Source: Alistipes sp.
GTDB taxonomy: Bacteria > Bacteroidota > Bacteroidia > Bacteroidales > Rikenellaceae
Assembly (NCBI GenBank): GCA_017629985.1
Contig: JAGBWD010000032.1
Coordinates: 1-59,391 of the forward strand
Direction of reading: 5' to 3'
DNA length: 59,391 bases
Shown: positions 17,583 through 24,959 of the stretch, piece by piece
Layout: every line of letters begins with the position of its first letter
Numbering within the stretch: position 1 is the stretch's first letter
Translations under genes and position numbers: made by a program
The notes under the pieces: generated by a model
Seen by the model: only the letters and a program-made list of their open reading frames with translations
Database searches by the model: none
What the model was told of the DNA's origin: nothing

Positions 17583-18194
17583 TTAGAAGTTGTAAGTACA
17601 AGTAATAGCAAAATTAGCAAAACCAATACCTCGGAAACCTGTCTCGGTACGTCTCTCAAATCTTGTCGTTACCATCTCCATAACAGGCTCGCCACTCTCG
17701 GGGTCTACAACGCCATCAACAGGCTTAAGCTCTGTCTCATAGTGGTCATAAGAGCGGAAGTTTGGACCTACGATTGGAGTCCAATCTATGGACAACGTAA
17801 CAGGAGCATCGTTAAAGGTGATACCTAGACGTGCCATACCTGCAGCACCTACATAGGCATAGTCCTTACGTCCACCAACATTAACACCTGCACCAGCATC
17901 AAAGAACCAAACACCAATACTAGGGGTCCAATCCATCTCGAACACACGCCAGTTATAGAGAATAGTGAAGTCGGCAGTAAGTGCCTTACCTGCTAAATTT
18001 CCATCTATCCAGCCCATACCGATACGACCCTCAATATAGTTATCATTCTGGAATGAGTACTGCGCAACAGCCTGGAAACCAGAACCCACACGAGCACCTA
18101 CAGACCAATTCTGACGCGATGGCTGATAATATGTCTGTGCAAACGTAGTAGTGACACAGAGCAGAGATATTACAAAAATAAGTAACTTTTTCAT
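17583..18194 (-). CDS. small outer-membrane beta-barrel-like protein, paralogue A
   Basis: The 203-aa product has a signal peptide (MKKLLIFVISLLC..., cleavage near TFAQ) and an alternating, aromatic-rich sequence with repeated motifs such as LSIDWTPIVGPN. It ends in TCTYNF, a terminal aromatic typical of beta-barrel outer-membrane proteins. It shares this ending and several central motifs with the next gene, so the two are paralogues from a duplication. I take the start at MKKLL; an upstream ATG six codons earlier would precede the signal peptide with polar residues. Function is unknown. Confidence 0.75.
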   Translation of the reverse strand: MKKLLIFVISLLCVTTTFAQTYYQPSRQNWSVGARVGSGFQAVAQYSFQNDNYIEGRIGMGWIDGNLAGKALTADFTILYNWRVFEMDWTPSIGVWFFDAGAGVNVGGRKDYAYVGAAGMARLGITFNDAPVTLSIDWTPIVGPNFRSYDHYETELKPVDGVVDPESGEPVMEMVTTRFERRTETGFRGIGFANFAITCTYNF

Positions 18195-18228
18195 AATTGG
18201 TGAACTACACAAATAAGAGTTTAAAAGT

Positions 18229-18253
18229 AAAAGCCGCCTAATTGACGGCTTTT
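18229..18253 (-). terminator. intrinsic terminator between the two paralogues
   Basis: AAAAGCCG (18229-18236) and CGGCTTTT (18246-18253) form an 8-bp stem. On the minus strand this follows the second paralogue, 7 bases after its stop. Confidence 0.75.
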
Positions 18254-18259
18254 GTACTT

Positions 18260-18742
18260 TTAGAAGTTATATGTACAAGTGAGGGCAAAGCTTGCCAAAC
18301 CCTGCGCCCAAGCGTTGTGCAAGAAGTAGATAGTTGGGCGATAGTCGATTGATAGAGTCACTGGCTTATTAAAACGAATACCAAAAGCAACGTCACCAGC
18401 AACACCTACCTGGAGGCCAAGGACATCCTTACCCTTGTCATTCTGATAGCCCCACATACCTACAGAACCACCAACACCTGCAGAGAGGAACCACTTACCA
18501 ACCTGTGGAGTCCAATCCCACTCACAGCAATTCCAGTTATAGGTAGCGTTAGCAAATATCTGGTTGAAGCTAAAGCCAGAAAGACCGAGATTCGCCTCGA
18601 GGTAATTCTCTGAAGAGAAGTGACGCTCATACTGAAGCTCCACACCATAACCAACGCGCAAACCGATAGAATTTTTGTAATCCTGCGCAGATACACTAGC
18701 TACACACACCATAGCAACAATAGCAAGCAAAAACTTTTTCAT
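18260..18742 (-). CDS. small outer-membrane beta-barrel-like protein, paralogue B
   Basis: The 160-aa product has a signal peptide (cleavage near VSAQD, residue 20) and a beta-strand-rich body ending ALTCTYNF, as in paralogue A. Shared motifs include CEWDWTPQVGKWFLSAG here versus FEMDWTPSIGVWFFDAG there, and LSIDYRPT versus LSIDWTP. Such small barrels resemble the OmpW/OmpX-size class. It is upstream of paralogue A on the same strand, separated by a terminator, and has its own TATATTTG promoter box. Function is unknown. Confidence 0.75.
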   Translation of the reverse strand: MKKFLLAIVAMVCVASVSAQDYKNSIGLRVGYGVELQYERHFSSENYLEANLGLSGFSFNQIFANATYNWNCCEWDWTPQVGKWFLSAGVGGSVGMWGYQNDKGKDVLGLQVGVAGDVAFGIRFNKPVTLSIDYRPTIYFLHNAWAQGLASFALTCTYNF

Positions 18743-18782
18743 AACATTGTGTTTTTAAGGTTTAACATTTCTGTTTCGAATA

Positions 18783-18790
18783 CAAATATA
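18783..18790 (-). promoter_or_regulatory. -7 box of paralogue B
   Basis: TATATTTG on the minus strand, 40 bases before the ATG. Confidence 0.5.
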
Positions 18791-18892
18791 ATATTTTTTT
18801 GCGAAATAAAAAACTTTATTCAACAGAAAAGTAAATTATATAAATAAATTCATATCGAAGCCTCCTATTATATAAATAGGTAAGGCCTGCAC

Positions 18893-18912
18893 AACAGATG
18901 TTGAACAGGCCT
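18893..18912 (-). terminator. terminator after def
   Basis: AGGCCTG (18893-18899) and CAGGCCT (18906-18912) form a stem downstream of def; on the minus strand it is followed by TTACCTATTTA, a weak T-rich tail. Confidence 0.6.
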
Positions 18913-18945
18913 CCATAAAAACTCCCTTGCAAGATGCGAGAACGA

Positions 18946-19494
18946 CTATCGCTTTGTCTTATAGGCTGCGCGATATGAGCCACGCGCCATCTTCTGCAAC
19001 TTGTTTTTAATGAGGTTCTTACGCAATGGCGCTAGGTGATCCGTAAAGACCTTGCCGTCAATATGGTCGTACTCATGCTGGATTACACGCGCTGGCTTGC
19101 CGGTAAACTCCTCGTCATGCTCCACAAAGTTCTCATCGAGGTAGCGCATACGAATAGAGACTGGGCGGCGCACGTTCTCATGCAAGCCTGGCAACGAGAG
19201 ACATCCCTCCTCAAAGAGTGAGGTCTCCTCCGAGCGCTCATAAATCTCGGCATTTATAAATACCTTGCGGAACTCTGCCAATGCTGGATCCTCCTCACCC
19301 CATGGCGAGCAATCTACGATAAAGAGGCGGATGTTCTTGCCAATCTGTGGCGCTGCAAGACCTACACCCTCGGCCTCACCAAGGGTAATCCACATATCTT
19401 CGATAAGTTTCTTAAGCTCGGGGTACTCGGGAGTGATATTCTCGGAGATGTTGCGCAACACCTGCGAACCGTATATAACGATTGGATAAATCAT
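18946..19494 (-). CDS. def: peptide deformylase
   Basis: This 182-aa cytoplasmic metalloenzyme removes the formyl group from new N-termini. The three PDF motifs are present and intact: GVGLAAPQIG, EEGCLSLPG with the metal-binding cysteine, and QHEYDHIDG with the two histidines and catalytic glutamate. It is last in the same-strand run glyS-ruvX-def, 21 bases after ruvX. Confidence 0.96.
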   Translation of the reverse strand: MIYPIVIYGSQVLRNISENITPEYPELKKLIEDMWITLGEAEGVGLAAPQIGKNIRLFIVDCSPWGEEDPALAEFRKVFINAEIYERSEETSLFEEGCLSLPGLHENVRRPVSIRMRYLDENFVEHDEEFTGKPARVIQHEYDHIDGKVFTDHLAPLRKNLIKNKLQKMARGSYRAAYKTKR

Positions 19495-19515
19495 AATTTC
19501 CTATATTTCAATGGT

Positions 19516-19932
19516 TTACATTCCTACTGAAGCCATATAATCTTGAAGGATTATAGCTGCCGACACCTTATCAACAAGGGCCTTATCGCGGCGTGCCATC
19601 TTTCCGATACCACTCTCACGAATGGTGCGCTGCGCAAGGACCGAGGTAAAACGCTCGTCATACGCCACGACACGCTTATCGGGATAGGCGTGACGTAAGC
19701 GGCCCATAAGTGGCTGGATATAACGCATGGTCTCCGAGGGTTCGCCACTCATCTGTCGTGGATAGCCAACAACGATTGTCGAGACATCCTCCTTGGCGAA
19801 ATAGTCGGCGAGGTAGCGCTCCAGCTGCTTGGTATCTACCGTCTCCAAGGGTGAGGCGATGATGCCTAGTGGGTCAGTCACCGCCAAACCTGTACGCTTT
19901 GTGCCGTAGTCTATGGCTATAAGTCGTGACAC
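19516..19932 (-). CDS. ruvX: putative Holliday junction resolvase / pre-16S rRNA nuclease
   Basis: The 138-aa product is a YqgF/RuvX-type RNase H-fold nuclease. The N-terminal IAIDYGTKRTGLAVTDPLG, the middle VVGYPRQMSG and the C-terminal AYDERFTSVLA, with a late Asp/Lys (DKVSAAIILQDY), carry the conserved acidic residues. Family members mature 16S rRNA and may act on recombination intermediates. It lies 3 bases after glyS and 21 before def. Confidence 0.93.
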   Translation of the reverse strand: MSRLIAIDYGTKRTGLAVTDPLGIIASPLETVDTKQLERYLADYFAKEDVSTIVVGYPRQMSGEPSETMRYIQPLMGRLRHAYPDKRVVAYDERFTSVLAQRTIRESGIGKMARRDKALVDKVSAAIILQDYMASVGM

Positions 19933-19935
19933 CTA

Positions 19936-21483
19936 TTAAGCCTCCTTAATCTTCTTGAACAACTCGCGGAACGATACCTCCTTCTCAATCAAGGCACGCA
20001 AATCCTCAATCTTAACACGCTCCTGCGCCATAGTATCGCGATGACGAACAGTAACCATGCCATCGTTGAGTGTATCGTGGTCGATAGTAACGCAGAATGG
20101 TGTACCAATAGCATCCTGACGGCGGTAGCGCTTACCGATAGAGTCCTTCTCATCGTATACCACGTTGTAGTCATACTTGAGGTCATCGATAATCTGGCGT
20201 GCCACCTCTGGAAGACCATCTTTCTTAACAAGAGGCATCACGGCAACCTTCGTAGGGGCAAGAGCCGCAGGGATGCGCAACACTACACGCTCCTCGCCAC
20301 TCTCCAACTTCTCCTCGCAGTATGCCGCAGACATAATCTGCAAGAACATACGGTCTACGCCGATAGAGGTCTCAACAACGTATGGAACGTAGCTCTCGCC
20401 ACGCTCTGGGTCGAAATACTGAATCTTCTTACCCGAGAACTCCTGGTGACGACCTAGGTCAAAGTCGGTACGAGAGTGGATACCCTCAACCTCCTTAAAG
20501 CCAAATGGGAAGTTATACTCTACGTCTGTTGCGGCATTAGCATAGTGAGCAAGCTTGTCGTGGTCGTGGAAACGATAGTTCTGGTCACCGAAGCCTAGGG
20601 CGCGGTGCCATGCCATACGTGTCTCCTTCCACTTATTCCACCACTCCATCTCTGTTCCTGGCTGCACGAAGAACTGCATCTCCATCTGCTCAAACTCGCG
20701 CATACGGAAGATAAACTGACGTGCTACAATCTCGTTACGGAAGGCCTTACCAATCTGCGCAATACCAAATGGGAGCTTCATGCGGCCTGTCTTCTGCACG
20801 TTGAGGTAGTTCACGAAGATACCCTGCGCAGTCTCGGGACGAAGATATACGGTGTTGGCACCATCGGCAGTAGAACCCATCTGTGTTGAGAACATGAGGT
20901 TAAACTGACGAACATCGGTCCAGTTGCGAGTACCAGAGATAGGACATACTATCTCGCAATCGAGGATAATCTGCTTCAACTCATCGAGATTATTGTCGTT
21001 AAGAGCCGTAGTGAAACGCTCGTGGATAGCATCCATCTTCGCCTTAATCTCGAGGACACGTGGCGATGTTGCGAGATACTGTGCCTCGTCAAAGGCCTCA
21101 CCAAAGCGCTTCTTCGCCTTATCAACCTCCTTCTGAATCTTCTCCTCCTGCTTTGCCATCCAATCCTCAACAAGGACATCGGCACGGTAACGCTTCTTCG
21201 AGTCCTTATTGTCGATAAGAGGGTCGTTGAAGGCGCCTACGTGGCCTGAAGCCTCCCAAGTACGTGGGTGCATGAAGATAGCTGCATCGATACCCACAAT
21301 ATTCTCGTTGAGCTTAACCATAGAGTCCCACCAATAACGCTTGATGTTATTCTTAAGCTCCACACCATTCTGGCCATAATCGTAGACAGCACCTAGACCA
21401 TCGTAAATCTCGCTCGATGGGAAAATAAAACCATACTCCTTGCAGTGAGCGATAAGTTTCTTAAACAATTCTTCCTGTGTCAT
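19936..21483 (-). CDS. glyS: glycyl-tRNA synthetase (single-chain, class II)
   Basis: This 515-aa enzyme charges tRNA-Gly. It is the eukaryote/archaea-like alpha2 type, not the two-subunit type. Motif 1 lies near the start (SSEIYDGLGAVYDYGQNG). The class II core shows LRPETAQGIFVNY, FRNEIVARQFIFRMREFEQMEM (motif 2 region) and the late VVETSIGVDRM (motif 3). An anticodon-binding domain follows (VAVMPLVKKDGLPE onward). It leads the run glyS-ruvX-def and has a TACCTTTG promoter box upstream. Confidence 0.96.
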   Translation of the reverse strand: MTQEELFKKLIAHCKEYGFIFPSSEIYDGLGAVYDYGQNGVELKNNIKRYWWDSMVKLNENIVGIDAAIFMHPRTWEASGHVGAFNDPLIDNKDSKKRYRADVLVEDWMAKQEEKIQKEVDKAKKRFGEAFDEAQYLATSPRVLEIKAKMDAIHERFTTALNDNNLDELKQIILDCEIVCPISGTRNWTDVRQFNLMFSTQMGSTADGANTVYLRPETAQGIFVNYLNVQKTGRMKLPFGIAQIGKAFRNEIVARQFIFRMREFEQMEMQFFVQPGTEMEWWNKWKETRMAWHRALGFGDQNYRFHDHDKLAHYANAATDVEYNFPFGFKEVEGIHSRTDFDLGRHQEFSGKKIQYFDPERGESYVPYVVETSIGVDRMFLQIMSAAYCEEKLESGEERVVLRIPAALAPTKVAVMPLVKKDGLPEVARQIIDDLKYDYNVVYDEKDSIGKRYRRQDAIGTPFCVTIDHDTLNDGMVTVRHRDTMAQERVKIEDLRALIEKEVSFRELFKKIKEA

Positions 21484-21540
21484 AATCTATATCGTTTTGT
21501 TATTCTATCCGATTCTTATACCTATGGTATATCCAACTTG

Positions 21541-21548
21541 CAAAGGTA
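21541..21548 (-). promoter_or_regulatory. -7 box of glyS
   Basis: TACCTTTG on the minus strand, matching TAnnTTTG, about 57 bases before the glyS ATG. Confidence 0.55.
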
Positions 21549-21595
21549 ACAAAAAAAAGTGAAAAGTATGACCTAGACTGCATACTTTTCACTTT

Positions 21596-22252
21596 TTACC
21601 TCAATAGATTGTGTCCCCTAAAGGAGTAATGCTCCGACTTGGTGATGATTACATGGTCGAGAAGTCGTATCTCAAAGAGCCGTGCAGCATCGGTGACACG
21701 CTCCGTGAGCGATATATCCTGGCCACTAGGCTCGGCATTTCCCGAGGGGTGGTTATGCACTATAACAATCTGCACAGCAAGAAGTTCCAACGCTCGCTTT
21801 ATTATCAGCCTGCAATCTACCACCGTGGCCTGCACACCTCCCTGACTAACACGCATGCGCTCCAAAATACGTCCCGAAGAGGCGAGATACAACACCCAGC
21901 ACTCCTCGTGCTGCAACATGCCAATCACAGGCTGCATAACACGCACAACATCCGAGTCGGAGGTTATCGTGTCGTGGTGCAGAGCATGCTGCTGTGCCGC
22001 CCTACCCCCTAGCTCTATAGCCACCTTAAGACGTGCAGCACGCAGCTTACCGATGCCCGACATCATCCTCAAGCGCGAGAACTCAACCTCGGCAATATTT
22101 CCAACACGCCCGCCACACTCCGCAAGGATAGTGCGTGCCACATCTCGAGCCTTCTCATCAGCCTGACCATCGGCCAAAAGCAAACTCAACAGCTCCTCAT
22201 CCTCAAGGGCTGCGGCGCCACGCGACTCTAGCTTATCTAATGCGTTTCTCAT
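21596..22252 (-). CDS. radC: RadC-family JAB-domain protein
   Basis: The 218-aa protein has an N-terminal helix-hairpin-helix region (about 35-75, with MSGIGKLRAARLKVAIELG) and a C-terminal JAB/MPN domain with the metal motif VHNHPSGNAEPSGQD. Despite its name, RadC's molecular role is unsettled, so only the domain is certain. Chromosomal copies like this one are usual. It is immediately downstream of rnc on the same strand, 19 bases apart. Confidence 0.92.
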   Translation of the reverse strand: MRNALDKLESRGAAALEDEELLSLLLADGQADEKARDVARTILAECGGRVGNIAEVEFSRLRMMSGIGKLRAARLKVAIELGGRAAQQHALHHDTITSDSDVVRVMQPVIGMLQHEECWVLYLASSGRILERMRVSQGGVQATVVDCRLIIKRALELLAVQIVIVHNHPSGNAEPSGQDISLTERVTDAARLFEIRLLDHVIITKSEHYSFRGHNLLR

Positions 22253-22271
22253 AGTAGGCCAACTAGATAGG

Positions 22272-23057
22272 CTAATTAACCATCTGGTCTATACGATCGA
22301 GAATCTTGGCGCTACTCTCATCGGAGATTGTAGCCGTGGAGTCCTGCGACACCGAAAAGGCTGCCTGCTGCTCCGCCTGCTTCTTCGAGTCGCCAGTACC
22401 ATATCCCGAGGCGATGCCACTGATATAGACCGTAGAGTGAAACGTAGGGTGTGACGCAGAACCACTATTATCCTGCATAGTGCGAAACTCTATGGTATGG
22501 TGGTTCTTCTGGCACCACTCTATAAGTCGGCTCTTAAAATCGGTCTCCGACTTAAGAATCTCATCTAGAGAGAGGTAACGAGCATAGACATCGTTGATAA
22601 GCAGGCGATTGGCAAAGTCGTAACCCTGGTCGAGGTAGATAGCGCCCATCATAGCCTCAAAGGCATCGCCGTAGATATGCTTCTGCGTGTTATTGCCCAC
22701 GGCATTAGATATCACATGCTTATCGAGACCTATCTCCGAGGCGATGCGATTAAGCGACTGTCGCGACACAATCTTCGAGCGCAGCTGCGTCATGAAACCC
22801 TCATCGCGGTCGGGGAACTCAATAAAGAGATAGTCCGAGGTGATGCTCTCGATAACAGCATCGCCCAAGAACTCGAGACGCTCGTTGTTAATGTGGCTGC
22901 CATCCTCAAGCTCCACAGATGCAGATTTGTGGATAAGGGCCAACTTATACAACTCGATGTTATGAGGCAGAAAGCCAAACATATCGTCTATAGCGGCATA
23001 GAACTCCTTGTCCGAGCCAAAGCGGCGGCGCAAGGGTCGTAGTATAAAATCAAACAT
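22272..23057 (-). CDS. rnc: ribonuclease III
   Basis: This 261-aa enzyme cuts double-stranded RNA in rRNA and mRNA processing. The signature NNERLEFLGDAVIE (residues 57-70) contains catalytic residues, and DAFEAMMGAIYLDQGY carries the second acidic pair. A double-stranded-RNA-binding domain follows (about 165-245: KSRLIEWCQKN, then GSGDSKKQAEQQAA-like GTGDSKKQAEQQAAF). In Bacteroidetes rnc commonly follows acpP and fabF; here acpP is upstream but fabF is not between them. Confidence 0.95.
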   Translation of the reverse strand: MFDFILRPLRRRFGSDKEFYAAIDDMFGFLPHNIELYKLALIHKSASVELEDGSHINNERLEFLGDAVIESITSDYLFIEFPDRDEGFMTQLRSKIVSRQSLNRIASEIGLDKHVISNAVGNNTQKHIYGDAFEAMMGAIYLDQGYDFANRLLINDVYARYLSLDEILKSETDFKSRLIEWCQKNHHTIEFRTMQDNSGSASHPTFHSTVYISGIASGYGTGDSKKQAEQQAAFSVSQDSTATISDESSAKILDRIDQMVN

Positions 23058-23177
23058 AGCTCCTAGAATCGTAATAGTTCCGAAGAGAAGAGCTTCACAG
23101 GCGCAACAATCAGCTCATGCGGCGACAAGCCACATCAGATCACCATACCCCCAGCACTTATCTCCGAGAATAAAGAA

Positions 23178-23212
23178 TGGACTAAACCGAGGGAAACCCC
23201 GGGCATAGTCCA
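23178..23212 (-). terminator. hairpin between acpP and rnc
   Basis: TGGACTA (23178-23184) and TAGTCCA (23206-23212) flank a GC-rich imperfect inner stem. On the minus strand it follows acpP and is followed by TTCTTTATTC. The remaining spacer (23058-23177) shows no gene. Confidence 0.55.
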
Positions 23213-23250
23213 CTCACTCCTAAAATAGGTAAATTAGAATCTATATTCTA

Positions 23251-23484
23251 TTACTTGTGTGACTCGATGTAGTCGATAGCATCACCTACAGTCTGAATCT
23301 TCTCTGCGTCACCATCTGGAATCTGAAGGTCGAAAGCCTTCTCAAACTCCATAATGAGCTCTACCTGATCCAATGAATCAGCACCAAGGTGTGCAGTGAA
23401 GCTAGCCTCACGAACTACCTCTGACTCCTTAACGCCCAACTTGTCAACGATAATCTCGACAACTTTTGACTGAATTTCTGACAT
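23251..23484 (-). CDS. acpP: acyl carrier protein
   Basis: The 77-aa product is the acyl carrier of fatty acid synthesis. The phosphopantetheine attachment site is the serine in [17 protein letters not shown]. The protein is acidic and the size is standard. It has a TACTTTTG promoter box upstream, divergent from pepE. The usual partner gene fabF is not adjacent. Confidence 0.97.
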   Translation of the reverse strand: MSEIQSKVVEIIVDKLGVKESEVVREASFTAHLGADSLDQVELIMEFEKAFDLQIPDGDAEKIQTVGDAIDYIESHK

Positions 23485-23570
23485 AATAAATAAGTTTTAG
23501 TTAAACATTATAGTAGTAAATATTGTCTACTGTAATAGGTATTGGGCGATAAAATTTCACCCTCACGGTG

Positions 23571-23599
23571 CAAAAGTAACACTTTTTTTATTATCTTTG
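23571..23599. promoter_or_regulatory. divergent promoters for acpP and pepE
   Basis: Minus: TACTTTTG (23578-23571) for acpP. Plus: TATCTTTG (23592-23599) for pepE, about 72 bases before its ATG. Both match TAnnTTTG. Confidence 0.6.
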
Positions 23600-23670
23600 A
23601 CATTATTACGCAAAAAATTTATCACCATATTTACTGATAAATATATTAACTAACTAATATTCAAGTCGTT

Positions 23671-24378
23671 ATGAACCTACTATTAATTTCCAATTCTACC
23701 AATGCTGGGGAGCCTTATCTCAAATACCCCATTAACGAGATTGCAAAAACGCTCAATGGCGTAACCGAAGTGGTCTTTATACCATACGCTGCAGTAACCT
23801 TCTCTTATGACGAGTATGAGGCAAAGGTACAGCAACGCTTCAACGAGATAGGTATCAAGGTTAGCTCTGTACACCACGCCCTCAACAAGCGTAACTTCGT
23901 GCGCCACGCACAGGCTATAGTAATCGGCGGTGGTAACACCTTCGCACTCCTCAAGAAGATGCAGGAGGAGGATCTCCTCGATGTTATCTATCGCCGTGTG
24001 AAGGCTGGAGTGCCATATATCGGATGGTCGGCAGGTAGCAACGTAACATGTCCTACAATTTGCACTACAAACGACATGCCTATCGTGCAGCCAGAGTCGT
24101 TCCGCGCCATAGGTCTTGTGCCATTCCAGATTAACCCTCACTACCTAGATGCTAACCCAGAGGGTCACGCCGGAGAGACTCGTGAGCAGCGTATCAACGA
24201 GTATGTAGAGGCAAACCGCAGCCGCTATGTTGTGGGTCTTCGCGAGGGCTGCATGCTTCGCATTGACGACAACGGCATAGAGCTTATCGGTTCACGCCCT
24301 ATGCGTATATTCAAGAAGGGTATCGCTACCTATGAGGTGCAGCCTGGTGACAATATCGAGTTCCTAATCCGCAGATAA
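23671..24378 (+). CDS. pepE: dipeptidase E (peptidase S51 type)
   Basis: This 235-aa cytoplasmic serine peptidase, in PepE, cleaves Asp-Xaa dipeptides. The nucleophile is in GWSAGSNV, the nearby VIGGGNTFALL matches the family loop, and INPHYLDA carries the conserved histidine. Length is standard. It is followed after 5 bases by yraN, with which it is probably co-transcribed from TATCTTTG at 23592. Confidence 0.93.
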   Translation: MNLLLISNSTNAGEPYLKYPINEIAKTLNGVTEVVFIPYAAVTFSYDEYEAKVQQRFNEIGIKVSSVHHALNKRNFVRHAQAIVIGGGNTFALLKKMQEEDLLDVIYRRVKAGVPYIGWSAGSNVTCPTICTTNDMPIVQPESFRAIGLVPFQINPHYLDANPEGHAGETREQRINEYVEANRSRYVVGLREGCMLRIDDNGIELIGSRPMRIFKKGIATYEVQPGDNIEFLIRR

Positions 24379-24383
24379 TAGGG

Positions 24384-24743
24384 ATGTTTGACGTAACCTC
24401 TATAGATGTTGGTTCGCGTGGCGAGGATATCGCCATGGAGTGGCTTCGTGAGCAGGGGTACTACATCGTGGAGCGCAACTGGCGCATAGGACACTACGAG
24501 ATAGATATCATCGCCCAACACTTTGACACGCTGCACTTTGTGGAGGTAAAGACACGAAAGCTGGGAGGTTGGCAATCGCCATACGACAGTATTGATAGCC
24601 GTAAGATTGCGGCATTGCGAAGAGGAGCGCTAGCCTATCGCAACATACATCACACGCCGTTTGAGATTCAGTTCGACCTTATTGCAATAGTCATCGATGA
24701 CCACGGAAACTACACTTTAGAGTATACCGAGCGTATTATATAG
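24384..24743 (+). CDS. yraN: YraN family (UPF0102) nuclease-like protein
   Basis: The 119-aa product has the YraN pattern: GEDIAMEWLREQGYYIVERNW, then YEIDIIAQHFDTLHFVEVKTR, the D-(E)xK core of an endonuclease-like fold. The family's biological role is not known. It lies 5 bases after pepE and ends before a terminator. Confidence 0.93.
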   Translation: MFDVTSIDVGSRGEDIAMEWLREQGYYIVERNWRIGHYEIDIIAQHFDTLHFVEVKTRKLGGWQSPYDSIDSRKIAALRRGALAYRNIHHTPFEIQFDLIAIVIDDHGNYTLEYTERII

Positions 24744-24790
24744 TCGCCAGCCATACTCCTATAGCGGAGGGTGGCAAACAACGACAAAAG

Positions 24791-24819
24791 AGGGTCTGCG
24801 CAACATTGTGCAGACCCTT
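24791..24819 (+). terminator. terminator after yraN
   Basis: AGGGTCTGC and GCAGACCCT form a 9-bp stem, followed by TATTATTTG. Confidence 0.85.
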
Positions 24820-24881
24820 ATTATTTGTGGCGATGTAGGGGAGGGAGTGTTATACATATATAAATAAATATAGCATCGCAC

Positions 24882-24914
24882 AAAAAAAGTATCCCACCTG
24901 AAACCAGGTGGGAT
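24882..24914 (-). terminator. terminator after rpsA
   Basis: ATCCCACCTG (24891-24900) and CAGGTGGGAT (24905-24914) with a 4-base loop; on the minus strand followed by ACTTTTTTT. A clear intrinsic terminator. Confidence 0.93.
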
Positions 24915-24959
24915 ATCTTATCTATGGAAGTGACGCGAAGTGCGCCATTTTACAACATA

